A stretch of 64,000 nt of DNA, taken from JACCZX01 sp963729165. GTDB lineage: Bacteria; Pseudomonadota; Gammaproteobacteria; Burkholderiales; Burkholderiaceae_F. The DNA lies in NCBI GenBank assembly GCA_963729165.1, contig CAVSMM010000012.1, forward strand, positions 111,637-175,636, in the 5' to 3' direction. This document shows, one piece after another, positions 1 through 9,230 of the stretch. How positions within the stretch are numbered: the stretch's first letter is position 1; every line of letters begins with the position of its first letter. Under the pieces are notes generated by a model that saw only the letters and a program-made list of their open reading frames with translations, searched no databases and was not told where the DNA came from. Made by a program: the position numbers and the translations under genes.

Positions 1-858
1 TATCTGATTCGACGCGGCTCGGTGACGGTATCGCGCATGATCGGCGGCAAGGAGATCGTGCTTGCGTACGTGGCCGCCGGCAACGTCGTTGGCGAAATGG
101 CGTTGTTGAACACTGCACCGCGGATGGCGACCGTGCGCGCCGCGGTTAACGCCGAGGCGATCGTGCTTGCGCCGGATGCGTTCAATCAGGTCGTTGCACG
201 CGACGCGGCGCTGCGCGCCAAGCTGCAGCAGCTGTCGATGTCGCGCATGAAGAAGAACGTTGCGATGGAAGCCGATACGTCGTCCGGCAGCCTGGTCAGC
301 TATCTGATGCAGCAGGGGCTGGGTGAAGCCACCGATGTGTTGTTGATCGACGAAAGCCTGTGCATCCGCTGCAATAACTGCGAGAAAGCGTGCGCCGACA
401 CTCACCAGGGAACGTCGCGCCTGAATCGCGAAGCCGGCCCGACGTTCGCCAGCGTGCACGTGCCGACCTCCTGCCGGCACTGCGAGCACCCGCATTGCAT
501 GAAGGAATGTCCGCCGGATGCGATTCATCGCTCACCCAACGGCGAAGTGTTTATCGCCGATACGTGCATCGGTTGCGGCAACTGCGTTCGCAATTGCCCG
601 TACGGTGTGATTCAGATGGCGCCTGCCGATGGTCGGCGCGCCGGCGCCGGCGTCTTGATGTGGTTGCTCGGTCTCGGACGCGAACCGGGCAGCGAAGTGA
701 AGAGCAAGAACCCGAACGCCGCGAAGCGCGCAGTCAAATGCGATATGTGCCGCGAACTGTCGGGCGGCCCGGCGTGCGTGCGTGCATGCCCGACCGGCGC
801 GGCGCTGCGTGTCTCGCCCGAGCGATTTCTGGATTACGCAGGTGACTCGCGAAAATAG
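1..858 (+). CDS. cNMP-binding domain / four-cluster [4Fe-4S] ferredoxin protein (5' truncated by window)
   Basis: The reading frame is already open at base 1, so the start lies before the window. The first ~75 visible residues match the end of a cyclic-nucleotide-binding domain (GEMALLN turn, then RMATVRA). After it come ferredoxin-type cysteine groups: CxxCxxCxxxC from base 361, CxxCxxxxCxxxC near 472, CxxCxxCxxxC near 565 and a split CxxC/CxxxC set at about 739-790. That makes 16 cysteines, enough for four cubane clusters as in HybA/DmsB-type electron-transfer subunits. In the family such modules sit behind a pyridine-nucleotide oxidoreductase domain, which would be in the missing part. The role is inferred: electron transfer gated by a ligand-binding domain. 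The 3' end overlaps the convergent HD-domain gene by 25 bp. Confidence 0.8.
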   Translation, partial: YLIRRGSVTVSRMIGGKEIVLAYVAAGNVVGEMALLNTAPRMATVRAAVNAEAIVLAPDAFNQVVARDAALRAKLQQLSMSRMKKNVAMEADTSSGSLVSYLMQQGLGEATDVLLIDESLCIRCNNCEKACADTHQGTSRLNREAGPTFASVHVPTSCRHCEHPHCMKECPPDAIHRSPNGEVFIADTCIGCGNCVRNCPYGVIQMAPADGRRAGAGVLMWLLGLGREPGSEVKSKNPNAAKRAVKCDMCRELSGGPACVRACPTGAALRVSPERFLDYAGDSRK

Positions 859-1517
859 CCCTTGGGCGGCGGCCGGTCGCGCATCGCTCCGGCAATCGTT
901 TGGCCCAGATTGATGTGAGAAGCGCGCTCATACGCGGCGCGCATCGGAGCCAAGTGAAAGATCGCGGGCCGTGTCATTAGCGTCTGAAAAAACTGCGCGC
1001 GCTTGTCATCGAAGAACTGCCAAGCGGCAAGATAATCGTTAACCGCGATCAACGGCCGCTGCTCGGCAAATACCTCCCACGAATAGCGTTCAAAATCGTC
1101 CGGACCTGCACCGAGACGCATCAGATCGAGATCGAGCACAGCGGTCGATTCTGAATGGCGCGGTACGTGATCAGTCGTGTCGATAATGATCGCGAACGCC
1201 GCGTCGAGAACGGCTATCGCGACCTTCGGCGCATAGACACGCATCAATTGCGCCGACAGGGTTTCGTTGTCGCCGCGTTGTGCTCCTGGAACGTACACCG
1301 CGTCGTGCGCAAGCACTGCAAACGTCTGTGCCGGGGAGAGCCGCAGCTCGTGCTGCAGCGCTGCGTCGAACATCTCACGGATGTGCACGCGGTTATGGTA
1401 GTAACGATGCGGCTCGTCGTAGAACCGAAGCAGGTGTTCGGCGGCACGCGGTTGCAAGCCGGCATCTAGCGCGGACTTCAGCGCAGGATGGGAAACGTCG
1501 ATCGCCTTGGCCTTCAT
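834..1517 (-). CDS. HD-domain predicted metal-dependent phosphohydrolase
   Basis: This encodes 227 residues from ATG at 1517; the open frame runs on to 1610, but that stretch lacks family character. An N-terminal motif with spaced histidines (HRYYHNRVH) and a central AHDAVY are the metal-ligand signatures of the HD superfamily as seen in small predicted metal-dependent phosphohydrolases of about 200 residues. The substrate cannot be read from the sequence. It is cytosolic, with no signal peptide or membrane segment. It converges on the polyferredoxin gene, and their last 25 bp overlap on opposite strands. Confidence 0.75.
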   Translation of the reverse strand: MKAKAIDVSHPALKSALDAGLQPRAAEHLLRFYDEPHRYYHNRVHIREMFDAALQHELRLSPAQTFAVLAHDAVYVPGAQRGDNETLSAQLMRVYAPKVAIAVLDAAFAIIIDTTDHVPRHSESTAVLDLDLMRLGAGPDDFERYSWEVFAEQRPLIAVNDYLAAWQFFDDKRAQFFQTLMTRPAIFHLAPMRAAYERASHINLGQTIAGAMRDRPPPKGYFRESPA

Positions 1518-1717
1518 GGAACGATCATAGTCACTGATGCGACTTGCCTGATACGCGCGAGTTGATCGTTTTATCGACCTTATTTCTGATCGGTATCTGT
1601 GCAGCAGCAAGGCTGACGAGCCGGATGCGCACTCGACGTTCCGCCCGTTGGGTAAAAGCGGGAACCCGGCTTGCTGCGTTTCACGCTCACCTTTGTAGAA
1701 CAGTTCGAGAGGGATTG

Positions 1718-2851
1718 ATGAAGCACTCGATGTCTACTGGCGTTAGCGGACTTGCCGTTGCCGCGTTGCTGGCTGCTCCGGCCCATGCGATGACCCAGAG
1801 CAAAACACCTGGAGCAGCGCTGACAACGATGACAAAAGAGATGCCTGCCGAGGCGATGGCAAAGACCGGTACGAAGTACAAGGCCGATGTCGATATGCAA
1901 GCCGTGCTCGACACCTTGGCGAGTTTGAACGGCAAGCCGATTGAAACACTGGGACCCTCCGAGGCGCGCAAGCAACCCACGCCCATCGATGCAGTGAATG
2001 CAATCTTGAACAAGCAGGGCAAGGACACCGCGCCGACCGCTCTGGTCCCGGGCGTGACAAGCGAAGACAGGCAAATTCCTGGCGCTGTGGGCCCCTTACC
2101 TGCGCGCATCTACACACCCTCTGGTCCGGGACCGTTTCCGGTCATCGTCTACTTTCACGGTGGAGGTTGGGTGATCGCGGATCGCACTGTCTATGACGGT
2201 GGTGCGCGCGGTCTTTCCAAACAGGCAAATGCCATTGTTGTGTCGCCTGATTATCGACTCGCTCCGGAAGCGAAATTTCCGGCGGCGTGGGACGACGCGC
2301 TGGCGGTGTATCGCTGGGTGGCCGCTAATGCGACCACGATCAAAGGCGATCCGAAGCGGCTGGCACTCGCCGGTGAAAGCGCGGGCGGCAATCTGGCGGT
2401 GTCTACGGCAGTGTCAGCACGCGACGCCGGCGTTACGGCGCCGCTGCACATCGTCGCTGTGTATCCGGTTGCGCAGACCGCAAACCTGTCGACTGAGTCG
2501 TATGTCGACAGCGCCGCTGCAAAGCCCCTGAACAAGGCGATGATTCAATGGTTCGTCGACAAAGTGTTCGCCAAGCAGGACGACGCGAAAAGCCCGCGGG
2601 TCGACCTCGTCAACGCGAACTTAAAGGGTTTGCCGCCGGTCACCATCATCAACGCTCAGATTGATCCGCTTCGCTCGGATGGCGAGTTGCTGGAGGACGC
2701 GCTGAAAAAGGCGGGCGTCAAAACGGAGCGGCGTAATTTCGACGGCACCGCGCACGATTTTTTTGGCGCCGCTGCGGTGGTGAAGGACGCGCAGGAGGCC
2801 CAGGCCTACGCGGGCAAGCGATTGAAGCAAGCGTTTGGCAACGTCCGTTAA
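1718..2851 (+). CDS. Secreted alpha/beta-hydrolase (hormone-sensitive-lipase-type esterase)
   Basis: The protein has 377 residues from ATG 1718, which follows a GAGAGGG ribosome site; the longer open frame to 1544 has no site. The first ~24 residues are a signal peptide (hydrophobic core, then APAHA), so the protein is exported. The HSL-family oxyanion motif HGGGW and the nucleophile elbow GESAGGN are both present. A DPLRSDGE segment (Asp) and a GTAHDFFG segment (His) near the C terminus complete a plausible catalytic triad. About 100 poorly conserved residues separate the signal peptide from the hydrolase core. The natural ester is unknown. Confidence 0.85.
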   Translation: MKHSMSTGVSGLAVAALLAAPAHAMTQSKTPGAALTTMTKEMPAEAMAKTGTKYKADVDMQAVLDTLASLNGKPIETLGPSEARKQPTPIDAVNAILNKQGKDTAPTALVPGVTSEDRQIPGAVGPLPARIYTPSGPGPFPVIVYFHGGGWVIADRTVYDGGARGLSKQANAIVVSPDYRLAPEAKFPAAWDDALAVYRWVAANATTIKGDPKRLALAGESAGGNLAVSTAVSARDAGVTAPLHIVAVYPVAQTANLSTESYVDSAAAKPLNKAMIQWFVDKVFAKQDDAKSPRVDLVNANLKGLPPVTIINAQIDPLRSDGELLEDALKKAGVKTERRNFDGTAHDFFGAAAVVKDAQEAQAYAGKRLKQAFGNVR

Positions 2852-2930
2852 CCGGCGTGCATGATGTTCGGAAGCGGGGTTTGAGAATTCTCTAGCCGCC
2901 CTTTGGGTGCCAGTTCAGCGCGGCGCTACA

Positions 2931-4346
2931 TCAGATGAACAGTGGCAGCGTCGCCGGCGAAAAGTGCTGCAGATTGGGCAGCACGTCTGCCAGCTGTGCG
3001 TCGGAAAGTCCCATCCAGCGCGCGAAGGTCGCCGCGTATTGATCGACCGATGTGCTCGGGATGAGGCGGCCTTGACCCGCGTCATCAGGGGTGCCGATCG
3101 CCACGACCGGGAACTGCCCATAGATGTCGCGGCCTTTCACTGCGCCACCGAGTACGAAATGATGCGCGCCCCATCCGTGATCGGAGCCGTCGCCGTTGGA
3201 CGTCAGCGTGCGGCCGAAATCGGATGCGGTAAACGCCGTCACCTGATTGCGCACGTTGAGCTCGCCCATTGCAGCGTCGAACGCGCTTAATGCGGCCGCT
3301 AGTTGTGTCAGCAACGGCGGATGCGTGCCGCTTAGAAACGCGTGGTTATCAAAGCCACCCATCGAGACGAAAATGACTTGCCGCTTGGCGCCGACTCCAT
3401 TGCGTGCCGCGATCAAGCGCGCCGCCATCTTCAGTTGCGCGGCTACTGCGCCGTCTGGGAACACCGTCTGCAAGTCCGGCATGCCCGCCATGGCGGCGCG
3501 CAGGTCCTCGTTGGCGGTGAGCCCGCGCTGAATCAACCGCGTATGGTCGTTTTCGAGCACGTGCGGGCGCTGTTCGGTGACCAGTCGTCGCAATAACTGA
3601 GATGCAGTGGCCGAGCCGAACAGGCTCGCGTTGGCGAGCGAATTCACGGTGACTGCGCCGCCCGGGCCGACCTGATATTGCTGAGTCGTCTGTCCCGACG
3701 CCCACACGGCGTTGCCCGAGATCGAAATGCTGGTAAAGGTCGACTTGGCGTTAGCGCTCGCCAGTACGTCGCCGATTCGCCCGCCCCAGCCGTACTGCGC
3801 ACCTTCGGGCACCGATGCCTGCCATACCGACTGTTGATCGTTATGCGAAAACAGCTTCGGAGGCAGCGGCACCGAGCGATTCTGATATTGCGCCTGAGTC
3901 GTCGGACGCAGCAGCGGCCCCACGTTGGCAACGATTGCCGCGCGGCCGGCATCGAACAGCGTGGCAATGGGCTGCAATTCGGGAGGCAGCGCGAACTGCC
4001 GTCCGCCTAGATTCGAGACCGTCGTCAGCGGCAGCAGCGTGTTGCGCGTGCGCGCAATGCTGCCGCGCGCCTGCTGATATCCCGTGTACGACGCTTGATC
4101 ATATGGAATGACTGTATTGTGATTGTCATTGCCGCCGTACAGGAAGACGCACACCAGCGCCTTGTAGTCGGTCGCCGTTTGCGCGGACGCAGCGCCGAGC
4201 GCGGCCAGGTTCAGCGCGAATGGCGCGCCGGTGCCAAGCGCAGCCAAGCTACGAGCGAATGGCGCTGCAGCGCGGAGCGCCGCCGCGCGTGCGGACCAGC
4301 CGAGAAAATTGCGTCGCGACGCGCTGTGTTGAGTGATTGAGGTCAT
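2931..4346 (-). CDS. DUF1501 domain-containing protein, Tat-exported
   Basis: This encodes about 471 residues from ATG 4346, chosen because the N terminus then carries SASRRNFLG followed by an alanine-rich hydrophobic stretch, a Tat-type signal. The remainder is typical of DUF1501 proteins, related to the alkaline-phosphatase/sulfatase fold: VFLYGGNDNHNTVIP near the start, then SMGGFDNHA and DFGRTLTSNGDGSDHGWGAHH with possible metal ligands. It lies 10 bp downstream of the DUF1800 gene in the same operon; the two families almost always occur together. The biochemical function of the pair is not established. Confidence 0.88.
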   Translation of the reverse strand: MTSITQHSASRRNFLGWSARAAALRAAAPFARSLAALGTGAPFALNLAALGAASAQTATDYKALVCVFLYGGNDNHNTVIPYDQASYTGYQQARGSIARTRNTLLPLTTVSNLGGRQFALPPELQPIATLFDAGRAAIVANVGPLLRPTTQAQYQNRSVPLPPKLFSHNDQQSVWQASVPEGAQYGWGGRIGDVLASANAKSTFTSISISGNAVWASGQTTQQYQVGPGGAVTVNSLANASLFGSATASQLLRRLVTEQRPHVLENDHTRLIQRGLTANEDLRAAMAGMPDLQTVFPDGAVAAQLKMAARLIAARNGVGAKRQVIFVSMGGFDNHAFLSGTHPPLLTQLAAALSAFDAAMGELNVRNQVTAFTASDFGRTLTSNGDGSDHGWGAHHFVLGGAVKGRDIYGQFPVVAIGTPDDAGQGRLIPSTSVDQYAATFARWMGLSDAQLADVLPNLQHFSPATLPLFI

Positions 4347-4356
4347 CAGTTTTCTC

Positions 4357-6105
4357 TCAGCGCTGAACGATGAAGTCGGGGGAGGCCATGGTGAATAGCA
4401 GTGCCAAACGCACACGATTGCCGCGCGCGTCGAAGGTGGTCAGCGGAACTGACGAGATGGCGTCGCGTGCCAACGCCTTGGTGTTCGCGCTCATCGTGCC
4501 GTACGTAAGACGCTCATCCATGCGGTTTATCAGGGCATCGACGTCGTCAGCGATAGCGCGCTCCGCCTGATAGTCGGCGGTCAAATCATTTAGAAATCCC
4601 GCACCGCCAAGTATTGCCATGCCTTCGACAAAATTGATGTAGCTCGATGCACTGGTTTCGCTCGTGATCTGCATCTCGGGCACGACCAGGCCCGCTGTCG
4701 CGGCGCCGGTGTTCGGCGGCACGTAACCCGGCCGATAGAAGTTGAACACCGACGGCGAGCGAAACGGTGCCTGGCCGATGCCGCTCGACGGATCGTCGGT
4801 GAAGAACACGTTGTAGTTGCCGGAAGTCGATTTGACGTTGAAGGCGCGGATCCATGCACTGAGCCGCAGCACAGGCTCGCGTAGCTTGCCGAAGGTTGGC
4901 TCACCGAGCTTGGTGGCGTCGCGCGCCTCCGGGTCCAAGAGCACCGCGCGCCACACCGCGCGCATATCGCCGCGCACGCCCTGGCCATTGTCATTGAACG
5001 CAGCGGTGACGCGTGCAACGTACGCCGGGCTCGGATTGCTGGTGACCGTGCGCTGAATCAGCTGTTTGCCGACAAACGGACCGACGTTCGGATGATTGAA
5101 CAAATGATCGAGCGCCTGCTTCAACGATTCTTGACCGGCGGTTCCGGCGGGGATCGTCTTGCCGAGAAAAGTCTTGACGGATGTTGAATGAAACTGTGGA
5201 TACAGCTCCATCGGTTTCAGGGCGCGGTCGTCAGTAACGAGCAGACCGCGATTCGCCTGAAACGATGCGTCGTCTTTTGTCGCCGACGACCAGCTCCAGC
5301 CGGTGAGTACGCGCGCGAGTCCGATGACGTCGTCATTCGAGTACGTTTCGATCGGTTCGCGCCGCGAATCGAGCTTCACCGTACCGTCTTCGTTGAGCTC
5401 GTACAACCCGATCGTGAGCAGCTGCATCACCTCCCGCGCGTAGTTTTCGTCGGGCACACGGCCCAATACAGGATCCTCCTTCTGATTGGCAAGGTGCGAC
5501 AGGTACAAGCCCATCATCGGGCTCAACGTCACGTCCTCGAGCATCTGCCGATAGTTTCCGAACGCGTTGCGACCGAGCAGATCCATATAGGTCGCAATGC
5601 CTTGCGGGTAGCTCATTACATTGTTGTCGACCATCGAGATCACAAACAGCTGCGACAGCGAATACATCGCGCGCTGCCGCAGTTGATCGGGAGCGATCGC
5701 AGCCTTGGTCCAGAAACTCGACAGCAACGGAAACTGCCCGACAAATTGCGGCGTGATCGTGTCACCAAACGCGGGGACCGCCGGCAAGTGAAGCGACGCC
5801 TGCGAATTGAACTGCTCGTCGAGCCACCCCGCATAGCCAAGCGCCACGACGCGGTCGACATCGGCGGGCGCGGGCCCGAAGGTCGCCTGCGTCAGAAAGC
5901 GCGCCGCTTCGTTGCGAGTAGGCGGTACGGTCGGCGTTGTGTTGGGAGGGCCATTGGCCGGAGGTGGAGCGACTCCCTCACTACCCCCGCCGCCGCACGC
6001 GCCTAGCGCGACGGTTGAAACCGTTGCGGCAACAACCAGCCAACGCCGCAGGCTAGAGAGTGCGGCGGTACCGATGCGGCGGTGGTGTGCATGTGCACTG
6101 GTCAT
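4357..6105 (-). CDS. DUF1800 domain-containing lipoprotein
   Basis: This encodes 582 residues. The N terminus has a positively charged stretch, a hydrophobic segment and the lipobox LGAC followed by GGGGS, so it should be a lipid-anchored exported protein with a Gly/Pro-rich linker. DUF1800 landmarks follow: AARFLTQATFGP, YAGWLDEQF, NENYAREVMQLLTIGL and SPSVFNFYRPGYVPP. It is the first gene of the DUF1800-DUF1501 operon and is transcribed away from the two-component system, sharing a 137-bp divergent intergenic region. Confidence 0.9.
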   Translation of the reverse strand: MTSAHAHHRRIGTAALSSLRRWLVVAATVSTVALGACGGGGSEGVAPPPANGPPNTTPTVPPTRNEAARFLTQATFGPAPADVDRVVALGYAGWLDEQFNSQASLHLPAVPAFGDTITPQFVGQFPLLSSFWTKAAIAPDQLRQRAMYSLSQLFVISMVDNNVMSYPQGIATYMDLLGRNAFGNYRQMLEDVTLSPMMGLYLSHLANQKEDPVLGRVPDENYAREVMQLLTIGLYELNEDGTVKLDSRREPIETYSNDDVIGLARVLTGWSWSSATKDDASFQANRGLLVTDDRALKPMELYPQFHSTSVKTFLGKTIPAGTAGQESLKQALDHLFNHPNVGPFVGKQLIQRTVTSNPSPAYVARVTAAFNDNGQGVRGDMRAVWRAVLLDPEARDATKLGEPTFGKLREPVLRLSAWIRAFNVKSTSGNYNVFFTDDPSSGIGQAPFRSPSVFNFYRPGYVPPNTGAATAGLVVPEMQITSETSASSYINFVEGMAILGGAGFLNDLTADYQAERAIADDVDALINRMDERLTYGTMSANTKALARDAISSVPLTTFDARGNRVRLALLFTMASPDFIVQR

Positions 6106-6242
6106 CTGCTGGTCTCCGTGCCTTGTCTTCTAGGACGCATCGTGACGCGGCGCATGCCGCCTGTGGATGTCAATTGATGTCCTTTGTGTCGTTGTTGACA
6201 CGTTCGATACGCGGTCGCGCGTCAAACATGTAACGTTGCTGC

Positions 6243-6998
6243 ATGACTTCGAACGCCCTCGCCACGGTGTCCGTGTTGCTGATCGACGACGATGTCGAGC
6301 TGATGCGGTTGCTCGCGCAAGTCTTCGCGCGTGAAGGGATCGCGCTGCGCAACGCCACCACCGGCGCAGCAGGCCTCGCCGGCTTAAACCCGTTGCCGTC
6401 GCTGGTACTGCTCGACCTGATGTTGCCGGATATGCACGGCAAGGAAGTGTTCCGCCGCCTGCGCGAACGTATTCCGGAGCTGCCGGTGATCATGCTGACG
6501 GCTAAGGGCGATCCGGTCGACCGCGTGATAGGCCTCGAGCTGGGCGCCGACGACTACGTGCCCAAACCGTTTGACCCGCGCGAGTTGATTGCCCGTGTGC
6601 GTACCGTGCTTCGTCGATCACGTGCCGATGTCGACGCGGTGCGAAGTTCACCGGCCACAGTGTTGCAGTTCGGCAAGCTCGTTCTGGACATCAGTGCGCG
6701 CACGCTGACCGCGGAGTCGGCTCAGTGGTCAGGTCCGGTGCCGCTGACCAACATCGAATTTCGGCTGCTGTTGGAACTCGTCAGGCATCCTGGTGTTGCG
6801 CTGTCGCGCGAATCATTGACGCGTGCTGCGCAAGTCGGCAACTACCGCCCGCTCGATCGTGCGGTCGACGTTCAGATCGCGCGCCTGCGCCGCAAGCTCA
6901 GACAAGCCGACGCTGATGCCAAGTGGATCGTTACCGCGCGCGGCGAAGGCTACGTGTGGGCACCGCCAGCGGCGAATAAAAGGAGCGCCGAGACGTGA
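6243..6998 (+). CDS. OmpR/PhoB-family response regulator
   Basis: This 251-residue protein has an N-terminal receiver domain (acidic pocket LLIDDD, phospho-acceptor Asp58 in LLDLMLPD, conserved Lys in PKPFDPREL) and a C-terminal winged-helix DNA-binding domain with the family's VDVQIARLRRKL recognition region. Its stop codon overlaps the start of the histidine kinase gene by 4 bp, so the pair is translationally coupled. The regulon is unknown; the divergent DUF1800 operon is the closest possible target. Confidence 0.93.
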   Translation: MTSNALATVSVLLIDDDVELMRLLAQVFAREGIALRNATTGAAGLAGLNPLPSLVLLDLMLPDMHGKEVFRRLRERIPELPVIMLTAKGDPVDRVIGLELGADDYVPKPFDPRELIARVRTVLRRSRADVDAVRSSPATVLQFGKLVLDISARTLTAESAQWSGPVPLTNIEFRLLLELVRHPGVALSRESLTRAAQVGNYRPLDRAVDVQIARLRRKLRQADADAKWIVTARGEGYVWAPPAANKRSAET

Positions 6999-8275
6999 AG
7001 GTGCTGCCGCTGCCGATGTTCGGCCGTATCTTCATTGCGCTGCTGGTGATGACCATCAGCGCGTTGGTTCTGATCGCCGCGACGTTCAGCGACTATCAGG
7101 AGCGCGTGACGGCGCAAACACTGGCGCCGATGTGGGCGGCTGCCATCAGGACCGAGCAGGAGCAGCCCGGCGCACCGCGCCGCGAGCTCGATCTGCGCAT
7201 GCGCCTCGACGTGCTGAGCGGTGCGCCACCGCCGGCGGCCTACTCGATCGCACGCGATCGCCGCACGATCGCATTGACCGATGCGCTCGCGCAATCCGGC
7301 ATCAGCGTCATCGATACGAAGCTCGACGATACGTCGGAGCTGCCCGTGACGTGGTTGCAGGTTCAACCGCCGCAGGGTGAAGCGCGCTGGGTCGGATTGA
7401 CCGGCGGCGTGCAGCCGCCATCGTTTCGTATGCGCGCGTGGACCGTGCTCGGCGTCCTGATCTTGGTGATTACCGTAGCGGCTTGGTTTACGAGCCGCTG
7501 GGTAGTGCGACCGATGGCGCGCTTGTCGACTCAGGTCGACGCGATAGGCCGTGGCGAAGTGCCAACGGAGATCGTGCGCGGCACGCGCGAGATCGAGAGG
7601 CTCGGAATTGCGTTAACGGCGATGGCTCGGCAGCGCGCAGTGTTCGACGAGCAACGGCGTGTGATGTTGATGGGCGTGTCGCACGATTTGCGCTCGCCGT
7701 TAACCCGTATTCGCGTCGCGGCTGACCTGCTCGAGCAGCAAGCGCCGCTGCGTGACCTGATCGTGCGCAATATCGAACATGCCGACGCCATTATCGAAAG
7801 CTTCTTGTCATACGTGCGAACCGATGCCGAACACGTCACGGACCAGGTGGACCTCAGCGGTGTCGCTCACAGCGCTGCGCGTTTGGCCGCGCTGCCTGCG
7901 GCCCAGGTACGCATTGCACCGAATGTGCTCGTGCCCGGCAATGCGACGATGCTGCAGCGCATGCTGACGAACCTGCTTGATAACGCGGCGCGGCACGGCG
8001 CACCCCCGATTCTGCTTTCGCTCTCGGTCGATCGCGCTGCGCATCAGGCGATATTGATTGTCGAAGATCACGGTGCGGGCATCGTCGATGCGCAACGAAT
8101 GCTGCAACCGTTCGAACGCGGCGACGCGAGCCGGGCGCAGGGAGGTGCGGGACTCGGGCTGGCGATTGTCGCGCGTATCGTCGAAAGGCACGCGGCAGCA
8201 CTGGAAATCGACACGGTCGATGGCGGCGGGACGCGTGCGACGGTGCGGCTACCGCTGACGGACCGACGAGTGTGA
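6995..8275 (+). CDS. Sensor histidine kinase (EnvZ-like)
   Basis: This encodes 426 residues from GTG 6995, which overlaps the regulator's TGA. An N-terminal transmembrane helix, a periplasmic domain of about 120 residues, a second transmembrane helix (near residues 148-165) and a HAMP-like linker precede the dimerisation box SHDLRSPLTR with His230. The C-terminal ATPase has the N box (NLLDNAARHG), G1 (DHGAGI) and G2 (GGAGLGLAIV). It is an inner-membrane partner of the upstream OmpR-type regulator; the signal sensed is not evident. Confidence 0.93.
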   Translation: MKVLPLPMFGRIFIALLVMTISALVLIAATFSDYQERVTAQTLAPMWAAAIRTEQEQPGAPRRELDLRMRLDVLSGAPPPAAYSIARDRRTIALTDALAQSGISVIDTKLDDTSELPVTWLQVQPPQGEARWVGLTGGVQPPSFRMRAWTVLGVLILVITVAAWFTSRWVVRPMARLSTQVDAIGRGEVPTEIVRGTREIERLGIALTAMARQRAVFDEQRRVMLMGVSHDLRSPLTRIRVAADLLEQQAPLRDLIVRNIEHADAIIESFLSYVRTDAEHVTDQVDLSGVAHSAARLAALPAAQVRIAPNVLVPGNATMLQRMLTNLLDNAARHGAPPILLSLSVDRAAHQAILIVEDHGAGIVDAQRMLQPFERGDASRAQGGAGLGLAIVARIVERHAAALEIDTVDGGGTRATVRLPLTDRRV

Positions 8276-8289
8276 CCGAACGAAGATGG

Positions 8290-8649
8290 CTACGAGGAAG
8301 CTTTTTTCTTCGGCCCCGGTGCAGTGTCCAGCGGGTCGGACTCGTCGAAGTTACGCGGTGTCTTAGGTACGTCCGGCAGCACTTCGGCCACGCGATTGCG
8401 TGCGTCGGTGTCTTGTTGCCCGCTCTTTAAATCGTCGTGGGCTTGTTTGATCGCGCGGCGCGGCGTTGTCAGCTGTTCATCAGCCGATTCGTCGCGCTCA
8501 TTGGGCTGACGCAACTGGCGAGAGGTGGCGGTCGAGTCATCCGTTGCGAGCACACGCTGAGTACCAGCACGTTCGAGATCAGTGGAATGCTCGCTGGGTA
8601 CAGCGGGTTTGTCGCGCTCTAATTCTTTTTTTTGTCCGGGTTTCTTCAT
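8290..8649 (-). CDS. Small hydrophilic hypothetical protein
   Basis: This predicts 119 residues from ATG 8649 (the open frame also has a TTG one codon upstream). It is rich in Lys, Asp, Glu, Gln and Arg, has no hydrophobic segment and ends in a Pro/Lys-rich tail, so it is probably disordered. I do not recognise a family. It lies downstream of the small-heat-shock operon on the same strand, but a strong terminator at 8682-8718 separates them, so it needs its own promoter or readthrough. Confidence 0.5.
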   Translation of the reverse strand: MKKPGQKKELERDKPAVPSEHSTDLERAGTQRVLATDDSTATSRQLRQPNERDESADEQLTTPRRAIKQAHDDLKSGQQDTDARNRVAEVLPDVPKTPRNFDESDPLDTAPGPKKKASS

Positions 8650-8681
8650 CAATATTTAAAGGCACGTCATACAAGTCACGC

Positions 8682-8718
8682 AAAAAAGCCGGCACATCGC
8701 AGCGCACGACGTGCCGGC
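8682..8718 (-). terminator. Rho-independent terminator of the hsp20 operon
   Basis: On the minus strand, arms GCCGGCAC and GTGCCGGC enclose a loop of about 15 nt and are followed by six T residues. It starts 20 bp beyond the stop codon of the second small-heat-shock gene. Confidence 0.75.
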
Positions 8719-8737
8719 GGTTGGTTCGGATTATCCG

Positions 8738-9199
8738 CTAGGCAACGTTGACAGAAATGCGCTGGGGTCTCGCCTGTTCTTGTTTTGGGATACGTAACTT
8801 CAATACCCCATCCTTAAGCTGCGCCTCAATGCGTCCGACGTCGAGCTCCCGGCTCAAAGTAAAGCTGCGCCGGTAGCGGGGAACGCGAATTTCGGCATAG
8901 GTCGCTTCCAGGGCTTGCGGTGTGGCGGCGGAAACAGTTCCTTCAATCAACAGCGCATCATTTTCCACCTTGATCTCGAGCGACTCTTTCGAGACCCCCG
9001 GCATGTCGGCCATCAAAGTGATACCGGAGTCGTCTTCGATGACGTCAACTCGAGGCGTCATTGCCTGAGTGTCGCGACGGCTCGCTGCAGAGCGCGCCGC
9101 GTCCTGACGCGACGACTCCTGCCCTTGCTGGCCTTGCCGGCTTACCTCCTGGCGGTTGGCCGCTGTACGCGGCGCTTCGGCAACAAAACTGTCTTGCAT
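8738..9199 (-). CDS. Hsp20/alpha-crystallin small heat-shock protein (second in operon)
   Basis: This encodes 153 residues from ATG 9199, preceded by a GGAG site. A Gln/Arg/Ser-rich N-terminal arm is followed by an alpha-crystallin domain: the central VDVIEDDSGITLMADMPG strand region, the DGVLKLRIPK motif, and a C-terminal tail with an I-x-V type anchor (ISVNV). Small heat-shock proteins hold unfolding proteins as ATP-independent chaperones. It is the second gene of a two-gene operon, 31 bp after the other Hsp20. The two are divergent in sequence, suggesting hetero-oligomers or distinct clients. Confidence 0.9.
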   Translation of the reverse strand: MQDSFVAEAPRTAANRQEVSRQGQQGQESSRQDAARSAASRRDTQAMTPRVDVIEDDSGITLMADMPGVSKESLEIKVENDALLIEGTVSAATPQALEATYAEIRVPRYRRSFTLSRELDVGRIEAQLKDGVLKLRIPKQEQARPQRISVNVA

Positions 9200-9230
9200 G
9201 ATCGATCTCCTAAGTTGCTTGGCTCCTGAG

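Noticed and set aside
5188..6006. Open frame of 272 codons on the plus strand
   Set aside because: It lies entirely inside the DUF1800 gene, is His/Arg-rich and lacks a ribosome site; a shadow of GC-rich coding DNA.
6106..6242. TTGACA-like promoter between DUF1800 and the response regulator
   Set aside because: TTGACA near 6196 lacks a matching -10 at 16-18 bp; not supportable as a called promoter.
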